From Chrysomallon squamiferum (Eukaryota > Mollusca > Gastropoda > Neomphalida > Peltospiridae): a stretch of 64,000 nucleotides of DNA. Location of the stretch: positions 2,437,167 through 2,501,166 of the forward strand of contig CM022665.1 in NCBI GenBank assembly GCA_012295275.1, in the 5' to 3' direction. A model generated the notes under the pieces. The model worked only from the letters and a program-made list of their open reading frames with translations, made no database searches and was not told the DNA's origin. Shown piece by piece: positions 1 through 12,818 of the stretch; position 1 is the stretch's first letter; each line of letters begins with the position of its first letter. The position numbers and the translations under genes are program-made.

Positions 1-312
1 TCACAAATGATATATATTATCAAAACTCAAAAACACAATATTTCTTCAACAAATTAATAACTTTTTTTTATATAATCTTCTTGACTTAGAAATAGTTATA
101 ATAAAAACAAATTAGACACATGTAACAGATAAATTAATAAACCACATTTTCAGATTACAAAAAAACACAAAAAAAAACCATTCTGTACAAAAGGATTTAC
201 AGTGTCTACCTCCTATTGTACAACCCAAAACTCATGGACTTTTGTGTACCCCTCATTCCTAAAACCCATTTTTATCATAGCTGGAAGCTAATAATGATGG
301 TGAAATGGTTAC
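1..312. other. Intron or 3' flank of the left-edge gene
   Basis: No coding signal is seen. The exon immediately to the right ends in a clean minus-strand donor (CAG|GTAACC), so on the minus strand this stretch is at least partly intron. The last exon or exons of that gene probably lie outside the window. Short A/T runs only. Confidence 0.5.
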
Positions 313-3300
313 CTGTTGTTGTTCTCGAATCTTTTCTATCTCAAGCAGCTGCTGCTGCTGCATCACTTTGTGCATGAGTTCAGGACTCATGTCTTCTCTT
401 GGGTGATCAGACCCTTGTTGCTGAATAGTGGCAGGCTGGCCAGCAGGAGCTGTAATGATATAATAACATCAAATTATTAAAAAAGAAAATTATTAATTCA
501 AACATCAGCATACGTTTATAATTATACTTCTGTGACTGTTTGTAAATATCAGTTCTAAGAAAACTGTAAAGTCAGAAAAATCAGCATTAATTAAACACAT
601 TTATGCTGCTAAAGCTAGATTTAAAAAAATAGAAGTTAATTATGTTTCCCAAGTTAATAATTAAATGAAGAAGAATCAGTCTATAATAATGATAACAGAA
701 ATGTTAATAAAGCAATATTATTGAATTATTTGTTATCATTTATAAAAGAACAAAAAATATGGGTATCATTTTCAATGAAACTGTGAAACATTATCATAAA
801 ATATTTTATACATTGATGAGTTTACAAGTGACTTTAGGTCAGTGACAGTTAAAAATGCATATTCTGTAGCTTTGTTTTTTTATAAGTACTTACAAACATG
901 CAACAAAGAAGTCAGCTACAGTTTTACTTAACTAAATTAGAAAATGTTCAATCATTAGTGAGTATGCTGTTTGCAATGAATATAACTTAATATTTGGAGC
1001 ATGAGAAAACTTTAAATAAATGTCTAAAAGGGTCGAGAAAAAGCTCTATGGGAAACAAATAAATAAATATTATTATTATTATTATTATATCTATGTGTAA
1101 GGTAAATTTCTTAAGAGAGAGTTTTATTATGGGAAACAAACATCAAATTGTACTTTGTTAATATACATCATTATTAATTTATCTGTATGGTAAATGTATG
1201 AACCTTCAGGAATGGTAACTGGACAAGGTGCAGGCTGCTGTATGGGCACTGTTATTGATGGCTGTACTCCTGGTGGGGTCAGAGTAATAGGTCCGGATGG
1301 AGGTTGGTGTATAGATATTGAAGGTGATGGCTGGACAGCTGCTGGTGGAATTGGAGTTGTCATTGCAGGCTGTACTGTCTGGGGCAGAGTTGTCATTGCA
1401 GGCTGTACTGTCTGGGGCAGAGCTGTCTGCTGCAGTGCTCTTGCTTCCTTCTGACGCTGTTCAACTTCTAGAAGCTGTTGCTGCAACATCACCTTCCTCT
1501 GGAGATCTTCATCAAACTACATCAATGGAAAAAATGTTAACATTCTGTGATATTGGATATGTAGTAAAAATACAAAAACATAATCTGAAATGTAAGTTCA
1601 AAATTTTACTTTATTAATTTTAGGACGAAAAGAATTCTGATAATTTTATAACTGTATTTGCATTCATAACAGATAACATATAAAAATATATGGAACCAAA
1701 TCTCTAAAAACTCAGTTCTTATTAACACTTAATTTGTGGTTTATTTTTCAAACACTTTTAATAATATTATTTGATTAACTGTTGTCAGGAAGATAAAGAA
1801 ATAAATCAGAGAACATCTCACCATCTGATGGCCTGACATCTGCTCATCTTCATCATTGCTATGATCTGAAAAAAAAACACTCAGAAAGTTAAACAAATAA
1901 GTTTTATTTCCATAATTAAAAATAACTAATACTTCTAAATACCTACAGAAACATAACCCAACTGAGAAAAATATTTATAAATTTTACGTCTTCAAAAACA
2001 GAAAAGCTGAGAGAGTAATAAGTGTCAGCTAAATATTTAACAAAAAAAATAAAAAATAAAAGAATGTTATTTAACAATTTCTACTAACTGTCACATTCAG
2101 TTTAAAATTAAATTCATACAATTAAAAAACAGGACCATAAAAAGTAGAGAGTATAAATTTCTATTCACCTCTTAATTCAGTTGGTTCAGTCATTCCCTAC
2201 AAAAAATATATTTTAAAAATTCAATTATCAGTACAAATATTTTAACTATTATTATTCAAATTCAAAACATTTTTCAATCTACCATCTTCTTCTCCAACTA
2301 AATTAAAAACAAAATTATTATAAAATAATTTACTCATTCATTTTTATATATTTAAAGAATATACAATTTCAAGAGATATTACATAAAATATCAACAGATC
2401 TAGTAAAACTCCACAGACAAAAAGTTTATATTATTTTGAAAATGATTATACTACATTGCTTTATGTGCAAGCTTTAGTCTTGTTACAGTGAATGGAAACT
2501 AATGCTTTTCAATCATTTAAATATATATCTATTTATTTTATTTGTAATTTATCAACAGTAACTTAATATATATATATATATAAAAAAAAAAAAAAAAAAA
2601 AAAAAACTTCTATGGAAATTTGTAACTCTTTGTCTTGATAATCTGTATTAAAGAAAAACTAATTAGTATAATGTACAGATCATTTCTCTAAAAAGCAGTC
2701 ACTTTACCACTGGAGAAATTTTGCCAGTCAATTATCTAGAATCATCACCAGTTGGGCTGCCACTCACATATCTTTTTCAGATGTATTGGTATATACATTA
2801 TGTATATGTACTTTTAAATATTACATATATACTTTACAATATTACATACGATCAAGTAAACATAAATGAAATATTATTTAAAATGTTAAAATTCAATGCA
2901 AGTTAATAAAATATAGATATATATAAAAATATATAATATACAAATGGCAAAATGTCTAGATAAATGACGGTTAAATTATCTCAAGTGGCAAACATCAGAG
3001 GCAAAAATCAATCCAATTGTGCAGACAAGTGTTCAGCTGAATTACAGGCAAGCTTAACCAACATCTGTAGAAAGAGGATAATACTGAGTTTCTTCTTTTA
3101 ATGTTTTAGATTATTATGTAAAATATTTATTACAATTAACAGCAAAAATTATCAATATACAGGCACGTAACATCAAAGTTTAAACATCAGATTATTGATG
3201 TATTGACACTACCTTTGTCTGTTCTATAGCCTAGTTGATGTAGTAAGTTTGAAACTTTTAAAGCTATGTTATGTACTTACAGATTGAGTAATAAATACAA

Positions 3301-3405
3301 AATGGATTGTAACATGAAAGCTGTATTTAACAACCATATGTAACAATGAGAATTTAGTATATTAAAAAAAAAAAAACATTCTGTATGTCATTATCCAAAG
3401 TAAAC

Positions 3406-3453
<48 letters not shown>

Positions 3454-3623
3454 TCAATTTCCACAATGAATCTGCGATTATCAGTTGTTATTTTTGCAGC
3501 TGTGTGATTGAATCAAACTATTTAGCTTTGCAGTTTATTAAATTTTTGATGAACGTGCCTACTTAAAAGTTTTTAAAATCACACTGATAATAATTTTTCA
3601 TCACTGTGATTTAATTCTTCCAT
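313..3623 (-). CDS. Gln/Pro-rich coiled-coil protein, unidentified; 3' end outside the window
   Basis: I do not recognise this gene. Supported minus-strand exons are 2196-2169, 1865-1822, 1516-1204 and 449-313; their phases join into one open frame. A likely first exon is 3623-3585 (begins MEELNHSDEKLLS, donor GTGTGA, phase 0). A possible 15-nt microexon lies near 2296-2282. The product starts acidic and Ser-rich, then has a Gln-rich helical motif (RKVMLQQQLLEVEQRQ), a Pro/Thr/Gln-rich linker carrying a duplicated 11-residue unit (LPQTVQPAMTT), and a second related motif (HKVMQQQQQLLEIEKIREQ). The composition suggests a nuclear scaffold or transcription-related protein, but that is only a guess. 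The last exon ends in phase 0 at a donor, so more exons follow to the left. It is divergent from MRPL11, 327 bp apart. The internal exons are more secure than the first exon. Confidence 0.55.
1356..1421 (-). repeat. 33-bp in-frame tandem duplication inside an exon
   Basis: Two adjacent, identical 33-bp units (1356-1388 and 1389-1421) lie in the large exon of the left-edge gene. Each encodes the 11-residue unit LPQTVQPAMTT or its cyclic equivalent. Being a multiple of three, the duplication keeps the frame. Confidence 0.85.
3405..3449. repeat. (AAT)n microsatellite
   Basis: About 15 AAT units in the presumed first intron of the left-edge gene. Confidence 0.9.
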
Positions 3624-3950
3624 TGTACTCTTGCTGTACAATTGACGACTGTACATGCAAAAAGTTGAAAAACCACGCGCGTTGTCCAAAAATATATTTA
3701 CTGAAAGCATTAACATTAACGAAATAACATATAATAAATATGTAAAACTGTGTTACGTACGTTACTGTAACTTTAATATTACACAGGAACCTGTCGACTG
3801 TGCAAAATATTTTAGATGAAACGCTTTATTTAATTTTCATTCGACAAAGTAACCATTTTTAAACTAAATGTGTTTCTATATTACGCTTCTTTGTAAATGA
3901 ACAGTCTACTTTCTTGAAGGGCAAATAACTCACGAACACATGCAAAAAGT
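3624..3950. promoter_or_regulatory. Likely bidirectional promoter, left-edge gene / MRPL11
   Basis: The 327 bp between the proposed minus-strand start (3623) and the MRPL11 start (3951) must hold the MRPL11 promoter, and the partner's too if its first exon is right. It carries several CpG and CGCG sites (for example near 3676), which are scarce in the surrounding AT-rich DNA. No convincing TATA box is seen. Confidence 0.45.
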
Positions 3951-6610
3951 ATGGCATCGAAAGGTGGAAAAAGATTAGCAAAGGGCGCTAAAAAAATTGT
4001 TCAGAAAGTATATCATCCACCTTTCTTGAAAGTAGTAATTCCAGCTGGACAAGCAGCGGCAGCACCACCACTTGGCCCACAGCTGGGACAGGTAGAACAT
4101 ACACAAACAGCTAGTGAAGATCGCTTGCATCAGTAGTGTTATTTCCATTTATAATTATTAAAAAAAGGGCATATCAGAACGACAAACATTAATTATAATT
4201 TTTATAATAATGAAACATAATATGTTTTTAAACCGCATTAAACATGTTTTCAAAAATAATTTAATATCAGTAATGACATTGCGAAAATAATATCTAGAAG
4301 ATTCTTCACTTAATGATACTAAAAAAAAAAAAAAAAAAAAAGAAGACTTGTTATACATTAGAACTTGTTAACATGATTTTGAATTTTCTATCATTAGCTA
4401 GTGGAAATTTGCTGCTTTTATCTATTAGTAGCAGTAGATGTGTCATGTAGTTGATGTACATATATTTTCATGGTGCACTTAGTTTTATATTAAATACCGG
4501 ATGATTTAACAACATTGATTGATCTAAGTGTCTTTCAGAAGTTGTGCAACATCTTGTGATCAGTAATATATCTCTTAATGTTACATCCAAAATTAATATT
4601 GTTTATTATTTACACCAGCCATTGTCTAGATAAAAGAAATCCCTGTGCACTTGTATAATAACTGTATGAAATAAAAAAATATACATATGTATATACATGC
4701 AGGGGCTTGTACACAAAAAAATAGTAGCTTTGGTAAGCAATGCAGTTTGTGCCACTGTCTAAACTTCTGAAACCCATCTTTCAAAATTCTTTACTTTAAA
4801 ATTACCAAAAAATACCAGTCAGGTTTAGAAGAAAATGCTTGGTTGTTCGAAGTGCATGTGTTATACTTGCCATAAATTAAGCCAGAAATGTTAGGGCACC
4901 AAGGCAACTTTAAAATTTAGAACATTTTTACATAAGTAATTAAGCCCATAGCTAAAAATGTGGCCAATAACTAATCAAAACTATCTTTATTTGAATTAGT
5001 CAAATGTAAATGAACTTCACAGCTTTGCACATTTGGCAGCTGCTGACCTAAGCTCCATAGTCTTGTAAATTTTTAATTCTGAATTTCTGTTTTAAAAGTT
5101 AAGATAATAGAGATACCCAAGTGATAAAATACTCATCTCGTTCCTTGAAATATGTCATGTAAATAAGGAAGCACTGATGATGCTGACTCATGTAGTTGAG
5201 AATTGTTCTGTTGACAGAACTTGTAACACAAAACATTTTTAAAATGCCAAGAAATATCTCTTCTTATAGTTTTTATTGAGTATGGGATTTATGGGAAGGG
5301 CCCAGAGGCAAACACTGTATGGCAGTTACAGGGTGTTATTGCAGTGGGAATTGTCCAAATGTTAAGGGCTGTCATGGTACTTGCCATTGGTTGTGGATAA
5401 ATTCAAATTACACACACAATACATGTATAAAAAATCAAATAAAAAATCATAATAATTAATAAAATGTTATAGTGTTATTTAACAGGAAAACAAAAACAAG
5501 GAACCCATTATTTATTATATTATACCTTTTTTAATTTACCTTACAAACGTAAAATCATACATGATATAAGTTTCATTTGTTTTTAGGCTTTTCATAGCTT
5601 TAGTTAATATTATCTTCATATATATATATACTATTTTTACTTATTTATAATTGCAGAGAGGAATTCAGATTGCTGCATTTTGTAAAGATTTTAATGAAAA
5701 AACTAAAGATGTCAAGTCAGGTCTGCCTCTCCCTGCCAGAATTAAAGTCAATGTAAGTAGTAGTTATACTTAGCATAGACATTATTTTATTTTATAAATG
5801 ATAAGATAATGAAGTGGAAGTTAGTCTCTTTTTTCTTGTAATTCTATTAATATTTTTCTTTTTTTTACAGCCTGATCGTAGTTTTGACCTTTGTATTCAC
5901 AAACCAATGACAAGCTATTTTTTAAAGCAGGCGGCTGGTATTCAGAAGGGAGCCATGAAACCAGGTTTTTTAAATCTGTCATTTTAAAAAGAATGAAAAA
6001 ATGTTACTTAGATTTGTTTCTTTTTTTTAAATTTGTAGTTATTATAATTATAATAATTATGAGAAGTTAAAAGATTTTCACATTAATAGTAATAGTGAAT
6101 ACAGTACCTCTCTCTAAATTATAAAATTAAAAACAAAATTATTGTTTTTCAAAAGACAAAAACTAAGCAGTTAATACAAGGAAAAAAATTCACAAAATGC
6201 TTCGAACATTTATATTTTCTTTTAGTCATTATTATTAATTGTAATTATTGTAATTTTTGTTGTTATTTATTTATTATTAATATTAATATTTATTTTTATT
6301 TATTTTTTTTTTTTTTTGTAATGTATTAATGTTTACCTCTGTTTCAGGACAAGAAGTTGCAGGAAAAGTCTCACTGAAACATGTTTATGAAATTGCAAAG
6401 ATTAAAAGTGAGGATCCAACTTTTGAAAATTGGAAACTGGAAAATGTATGCAAGTCAATAATAGCGCAAGCACATTCACTGGGTATTGAAGTTGTTAGAA
6501 GCCTCGATGCACAGGAATATTCTAAATTTCTTGACGAACGTCAACAGATTGTTGCTCAGCAAGAAAGGGAACTTGAGGAACAAAGACAAGCAAAAATGTT
6601 ACGGTTATAA
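3951..6610 (+). CDS. MRPL11: Mitochondrial large-subunit ribosomal protein L11 (uL11m)
   Basis: Component of the mitoribosome large subunit; in the L11 family it forms the stalk base of the GTPase-associated centre. Four exons: 3951-4091, 5657-5752, 5871-5964 and 6348-6610. They give 197 residues, close to the roughly 190 usual in animals. The N-terminal L11 domain includes the Pro/Ala/Gly-rich segment [17 protein letters not shown] at the end of exon 1. Exon 3 carries the conserved [15 protein letters not shown]-type segment that opens the RNA-binding C-terminal domain. The tail is a Gln/Glu/Arg-rich helix (about residues 172-195). The lysine-rich N-terminus fits mitochondrial import. The start was chosen because exon 1 aligns with the family from its first residues; an ATG ten bases upstream is out of frame. 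Divergent from the left-edge gene. Confidence 0.95.
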
Positions 6611-7546
6611 TTTTAGATCAACATTTAACTGAAAATTGGTGGAATCATTTTTTTCAGTTACCTAAAATTGTGTCTTGCTGTACTAACCAGTCTGAATGTT
6701 GAAAATATTATTTTTGTGATTAAATATAATGTGTCAAGTAGAATAACTTTCACATTTGAGAGGTTTGTAGAACCTAATGTGTTTTTCTTGAAATATTCAA
6801 AAATATTTTAGAAAAGAAATAGACTAATAAAACATATTGTTTGTACAATGCGTTGCTTTCTTATTTCATTTGGTTCACATTATCCATTTAAATTTTTTAA
6901 TTACGATGCTGTATGCTAACCTAACATATAAATTATGTTTTTAGCAAAGTATGTTATAATATTTTTTATCTGTCAAAATGTTTACCAATTACCAAGGTCT
7001 GTTAACTTGCTGAGCATTGTAAACTATCACTGTATCAGTGATTCAATTTGTAGATAGTTTTCATTTATATTTCTAATACTTTACCAATATTGAAGACTCA
7101 ATATGTAATATGTGCTGAAAGTATTAATAAAATGGTAATAGAACTTGAAATTTTTTCTTTTTTGTTAATAAACTGTTAGAACAACATCCATTTTTAGTAA
7201 AATTCACTATGTAACATAATTATTAGCCAGTGAAACAAAACAAAAAAAGCAAGTTATTTTCAAATACGTTTACTGCAGAAAAAAACCCCATGAACTAATA
7301 AAAATTAATGTTCTCTATTTACAGTTTCAATTTTATTACATAAACTTTCATAAAAGTACATGGTACCAAACAAGATATTTAAAAAAATTTAAACATAATA
7401 TATTTTGCTTACCATTTTTTTATCCTTTCAGGGTAACTGCACATAAATACATAATTAATTTCTAAAAACACTGACAAACAATACTAACATTCTTTTTTAC
7501 ATTTGCATGTTAACTCATAACTAAACAGATTTTATAACAAAGATAT
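6611..7546. other. Convergent gap between MRPL11 and RRP36 (3' UTRs)
   Basis: Holds the 3' UTRs of the two convergent genes. AATAAA at 6826-6831, followed by a T/G-rich stretch, is the likely MRPL11 polyadenylation signal. Nothing coding is seen. Confidence 0.6.
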
Positions 7547-10500
7547 TCAAATGGGCAGCTTCTTTTTCTCTTTGCTTGCATTCTTCTTTCTTTTTTTGCT
7601 CAAATAATTGTCAAGTTTTCCACTTTTTTGCAGTTCTTTAAATTTCTCAGCCAGTTCAAGTTTTTTCAAATCACCTATAAATTAAAAAAAATAAGAAAAA
7701 AGAAACAAAACATTAACATATTACAAAAAATATTCATGACAAAAGACCGTTTTATGACATTTAAGAAATGAAATAAATTTTAAAAGTTCATCAACATAAT
7801 TTATTAAATTGATATTCAAATAATACATTTTTTAAACATTAATTTTTCTTTCTTTTTAACTGATATCAACCAGGATGCAATTTTATACATTAGGAATTTA
7901 ATATATGTATATATTGCTTATATTGAGTTGAAAACTATTGAAACAGATGTAATAACAATGTACAGGAATAATCTAATGAAAGTGATAAAAGCCAATTTTA
8001 AGTCTGATTTCTTTGAAAAAAATTATGCTGATTTAAACAACATGTAATTAAGTCTTCAAAATTTCTAAACTTTGCTGCAATAATTTCGAGCAATTTAATA
8101 AACTTAACAATGATTGAAAAAAGATATATAATATAATAAAAGATAAATAAATAAAACTACAACAAAACAACATTACCTTTCTTGAGGAAAAAGGGAGTTT
8201 TCCCTTCATTAACCATTTGAAGTTCCTTTTTCTTCCACTGCTTCTCCAAGTTTTCACGTTCTTTCTTCTTTTTCTCTGCTATTTCTTGCTGTTTCTAAAA
8301 ATATAAATGAATACAGCCAGGATTTGGTTATGTAAATACTGACAAAAAAATAAAATAATAATTGAATAAAACTGTAGTTGTAAAGTATTAAAAATATGCA
8401 ACTATAACTGAATATCTTTTTTACCATTCGGCCAAGTAGATACTTTATATTTTCTTTCTTCTTCTCATCCTTTTCCTTCTTCAGCTGCTTCTCCAGTTTC
8501 TGAAAACAATTGAACAGTTATTTACATAAATAAATGTAATTAAATCGTCCAAGATTATTCTACATTATAAGGTCAATATTCACAAAAATTTGTTTTAAAA
8601 ATTCAAACATGTTAAAATTTTACAAAGATATTTAGGAACAACTTTTTTACAAATTTTGTGCCAATATACAAAAATTATATACATCAGATAAAGATTTCCT
8701 AGTTTTTCCTAATTAGAAAAGTTATAATCCAATAATAAAACTGAAGTTATTTGGCAGAATAAATGATCAATGGACAATACCTGTTTTTCTTTTGCCTTGA
8801 TCTCATCAATAAAACCATAGGATTGTTTGAAGAGATGTTCATTAAATTCTCCAGATAAATCATCAAAACGTGGATCTCGAATTATCTGCAAATAATTTAA
8901 AATTAAAATCAGGAAAATGCTTGCATTTTCCATTTAATTAATTTTACTAAAATACTAAAATATATACATATAATTATTCAAAAGCAAATAAAAGATAAAA
9001 TATGCTGAATAAAATGGAAGGCAAAGCTTAGATCTAGAAAAATGTTATTTGTTTCTAAATTAAACTTTGTTAAAAATTAATTTTTTACTTTTTTCTTTAC
9101 TGGAATGGTGTTACGGAGGACTGAAGTTTTTTTTTTGGAAGATATTTCCACTGGTCTGAAAAAGAAATAAAAATGTATTAGGATACAAAAATTAAGATAT
9201 TAAATTTATTAAAAGACAAAATAGATTCATGTAATATAAATAACACATTGAAAATTAAATCTAATGAAATATCTTCTCCAACTGACCTCCACTGGTTCAG
9301 ATTACAAATTTAAAACTAGTTCCAAAAAGGCAAAATAACAAACAAAAATATAATAAAAAAAACCTTTATTTCAGAAGTCAATTTACAAAGAAAAATAATA
9401 CCTGTTCTTGTTTTCTCGTTTAAAAGTTTTCTTCTGCTCAGATTTTACTTTCTTTTCACCCTGAACAATTTGGTTATAGCTGGAAACAAAAGGTGTAATT
9501 GTGAAAATAATAAATATATATATATATATATCCAGTTTAAATTATATTCATATTTTAAAAATGATACATACCCATTTTTTTTAAACATTTAAATTTGTTT
9601 ATATTTAATTTACTTAAAGAATGTTAAAATAATTACATTCAGCTTTTATATTAATTAAATAAATCAAAATTATCCATTATGATCAAATATTTAAAAAAAT
9701 GAGAAATGCCACTTAAGAATTTCAATTTACTTACACTTTAATGCCTACTTTGTCTCGAAGTTTTACTCGTTCTTCAAATGACATTTCAGCTAACTCTGAA
9801 GAAAGAAGGAAATTGAAAATTATTTTTCAGATTTATAGATTACATTTGTGGAAAAATAAAGTGAACCTATTTGTCTAAAATATTCTTCTGTTATTGTAAA
9901 AAAATGTTTTAGTATAAAAATTATCATGGTATTAAAAAAAACTCTTTTAGCTCTTTGATATTCAGTTTTGTTATATACAAATGCTTATACTGAATAACAT
10001 GTATCTTAAACAACAAATATAGTACTGTATATGCAATAAAAATTTAAACAATATAGTTATTTTAACAACTTACCTTTCTTAATTGCAGCCTGGAAATATA
10101 AAAACATAATCTAATGTACATTACTGTAATTTTTCAGTAATATGAAAAATTACAATTAAAAGTGTGGCTACACAAAACTAACTAACTAGTTATATGTATG
10201 TAAAATTTATTATGAATATCTAGAAATTACTGTTTCAGCATTTAAATAAAATACATCCAAATCCACTGCTTGAATAAAATAAAGAAATAAAGAAATAAAT
10301 AAATTAACTTCATTTTCTGAGCCTGTAGATTCAAAAATGCATAATAATTTAAAATGTTTATTTTTTTATTATTATAATTTGAATAAATTAAAAAATGTAA
10401 TAATGCATTATAAAATATATATTAAAAACTAATCATCTTACAAATTCTTCTTCTTCTTCATCATCACTGGAATTTTCATTTTCTACATCCACATTCTCGC

Positions 10501-11032
10501 TATTGAGATCATCATTTGTATCTGTGTGACTGCTACTTTCTATATGAGAACCTTTATTGTGATTAGTTTGCAATGACAGATGATATCTGTCTCTCATTTT
10601 CCTAATTTTCCTTCTTTTTTGTGACACACTGGGCTCATTGTCTTCTGACAGACTAGAATCAAATTTATCAAGACGAGAATCACCCATTTTAGTCTTCTTT
10701 GTGGATGAATGAACTTCATGAGAAAAACAATTCATTTTTCTTTTTGTCATTTTTTGTTTTTTCATGGGTGAGATGTCTAATATACTATCAGAATCTAAAG
10801 ACGACTCTGTATTTGATTTAATGAAATCAGATTTACACATTTTCTTTTTATCTCTCACATTAACTACACTGGCATTTTCTTGTGCGTGACTTTTGTCAAC
10901 TTTACTTTTCATATCTTTTCCCTGCATTTCTGGTTTTAAATGTTTTTTATTGAGTTTCACAGAAACTGATTGATTTCTTCTTGAATCATTGTTAACAGCA
11001 TTATCACTTGAACTTTCATCGCTGGAAATCAT
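7547..11032 (-). CDS. RRP36: Ribosomal RNA processing protein 36 homologue
   Basis: Nucleolar protein which, in yeast and human, is needed for early cleavages of pre-rRNA leading to 18S rRNA. Nine minus-strand exons: 11032-10442, 10089-10074 (16 nt), 9795-9735, 9479-9402, 9155-9089, 8885-8781, 8499-8425, 8294-8177 and 7674-7547, giving 412 residues. The diagnostic block RDPRFDDLSGEFNEHLF sits in exon 6 (about residues 274-290). It is preceded by ELAEMSFEERVKLRDKVG, matching the family's SFEELLELQ segment, and followed by a long Lys/Glu coiled coil and the conserved PFFLKK...LAEKFKELQKSGKL tail. Exon 1 encodes a Ser/Asp/Glu/Lys-rich, probably disordered head of 197 residues ending in an EEEEEF run. 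That makes the protein clearly longer than human RRP36 (about 259). Divergent from the 114-residue gene, 682 bp between starts. Confidence 0.92.
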
Positions 11033-11136
11033 TATTACTTTTTAATTATCAACTGAAAAAGAAAAGAATAGAATATAATAATTATTATCGATATTTAACA
11101 GATACGAGCATTTCAAGGTATTGGTTTTTACAATTG

Positions 11137-11222
<86 letters not shown>

Positions 11223-11714
11223 GGAACGTCTACTAAATATATTAACGTACATTATAATAAAGTATAATATACATTTACTGTCAGAAGAAATGACTGTGTT
11301 GTAACTATAGTCATGGAATCCTATAATATCAATTATCAGTATACACAGCACGACATAGTGTAGTAGTCGAAAATACGCTATTTACTTACGTCTAGAAAAT
11401 TTTATCAGTCAAGCTTATTCAACAACTGTATTTACAGTCATATATATATATATTTTTTGCCAATAATCTATTAAAATATATACACAGAAACAGTAAACAG
11501 TTCATATATTAAGTTAAAAAAAAAACCAGGTTTATTTTATTACCGTTAAAAGCAAGAATTCTTCTGTTTCTTTGTCCTTTGTTAGATTAATATTGTAAAC
11601 AACAGTATTTAACCGGTACCTAATAAATGAAACCAGTCTACAAATAGGTGCACGTGTTTCTCAAGAAAGTACCAAATTAACGATGATTAATGCACGTGCA
11701 TTTCTGAAGCAACA
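11033..11714. promoter_or_regulatory. Divergent intergenic region of RRP36 and the 114-residue gene
   Basis: This 682-bp interval must contain the RRP36 5' UTR and promoter and probably the partner's promoter. A 74-bp GA run lies 109 bp upstream of the RRP36 start. CACGTG-type sites occur near 11650 and 11693. No clear TATA box was found. Confidence 0.4.
11141..11214. repeat. (GA)37 microsatellite
   Basis: Uninterrupted GA run between two divergent genes. It could be a simple slippage product or, given its place, a GAGA-type promoter element. The sequence alone cannot decide. Confidence 0.95.
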
Positions 11715-12780
11715 ATGTCTCAGTATTCAAACAAAACAGCCTTGATTGGTTATAAATCTCACCAGTATAAATTAAATTGCCAAAAGATAACAGCACAAAA
11801 GCTCCAGAAAGAAGTAGACGAGTTGAGACGGGTACAGGATTAAAATTTATTTATTATTTCTAACTTAAATGAATAAAGGTGAAACATTTGTCGACAAATA
11901 ATTAAATATCATAACTTATATTTACATATTTCAGTTTTAATTATTAATTTCAGTCACAATTTTATACAGAATTTTTTTTTTTTTTTTGGGAAACTGCCAA
12001 AATGGATCAAACAAAGATACCAATATCAGAGCTACAAAAACAATTTTCGTAAATATAGCCTACATATGCATTTAGATCAAGCTTTTCGGTGCTGCTTTGG
12101 CGTGTTATCTACGCACCATGAAACTACTTTGGCATGTGATCTACAACATAAAGGGCGGTCTACAGCAACAACAAAAACAAAAGCAAAAAAAAAAATCTAG
12201 GATATTTCTATAAGATCAGAGGAAGATCTTAAAATGCTTTAAGATTAATGCATGATACATATATAAGAACATCACATCCAGGCAAATTTCATTTCTGTAT
12301 GGATTTTTGATGTGGTAGTTCATTTGTATTCCACTCTGTGATTCATAGAGAAGTTGCAGAATATTTGGTTATTCGGATAAATAGCAAGCATACTCCAATT
12401 TAAATTGTCTAAATTTCCAATACTCTGGCAATTGAAAAAACCTGGTTAGATTTGAAAATTTGTATTTTCAAAAAGATGAGAGTAGTGAACCAAAGAACCT
12501 TCCAATCATACCTTGATTATTTCTATTGGCTACAGATGAGGAAGAATGCTCAATATCTTTTTCTTGCATTTCTCAATTCATCAATAAAATTATTCAAATT
12601 CATATACTATTTAGACTTTGTTCCTATAAATTCTAATAAAACCCCCAAGAATAAACAAAATAATAATTAAAATAAGCACATAGATCACACACCAAAGTAG
12701 AATTTGCTTGGTGTAGATCACACGCCAAAGTTGCACCAACTTTTCTCTTTATAAAAATAATAATAATAATAATAATAATA

Positions 12781-12818
<38 letters not shown>

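Noticed and set aside
5170-5230. Possible C/D snoRNA boxes (TGATGAT ... CTGA) in MRPL11 intron 1
   Set aside because: C- and D-like boxes are too close together and no terminal stem is present.
12756-12817. Poly-Ile / poly-Tyr type open frames over AAT/ATT repeats (also near 23650)
   Set aside because: Translation of microsatellites, not genes.
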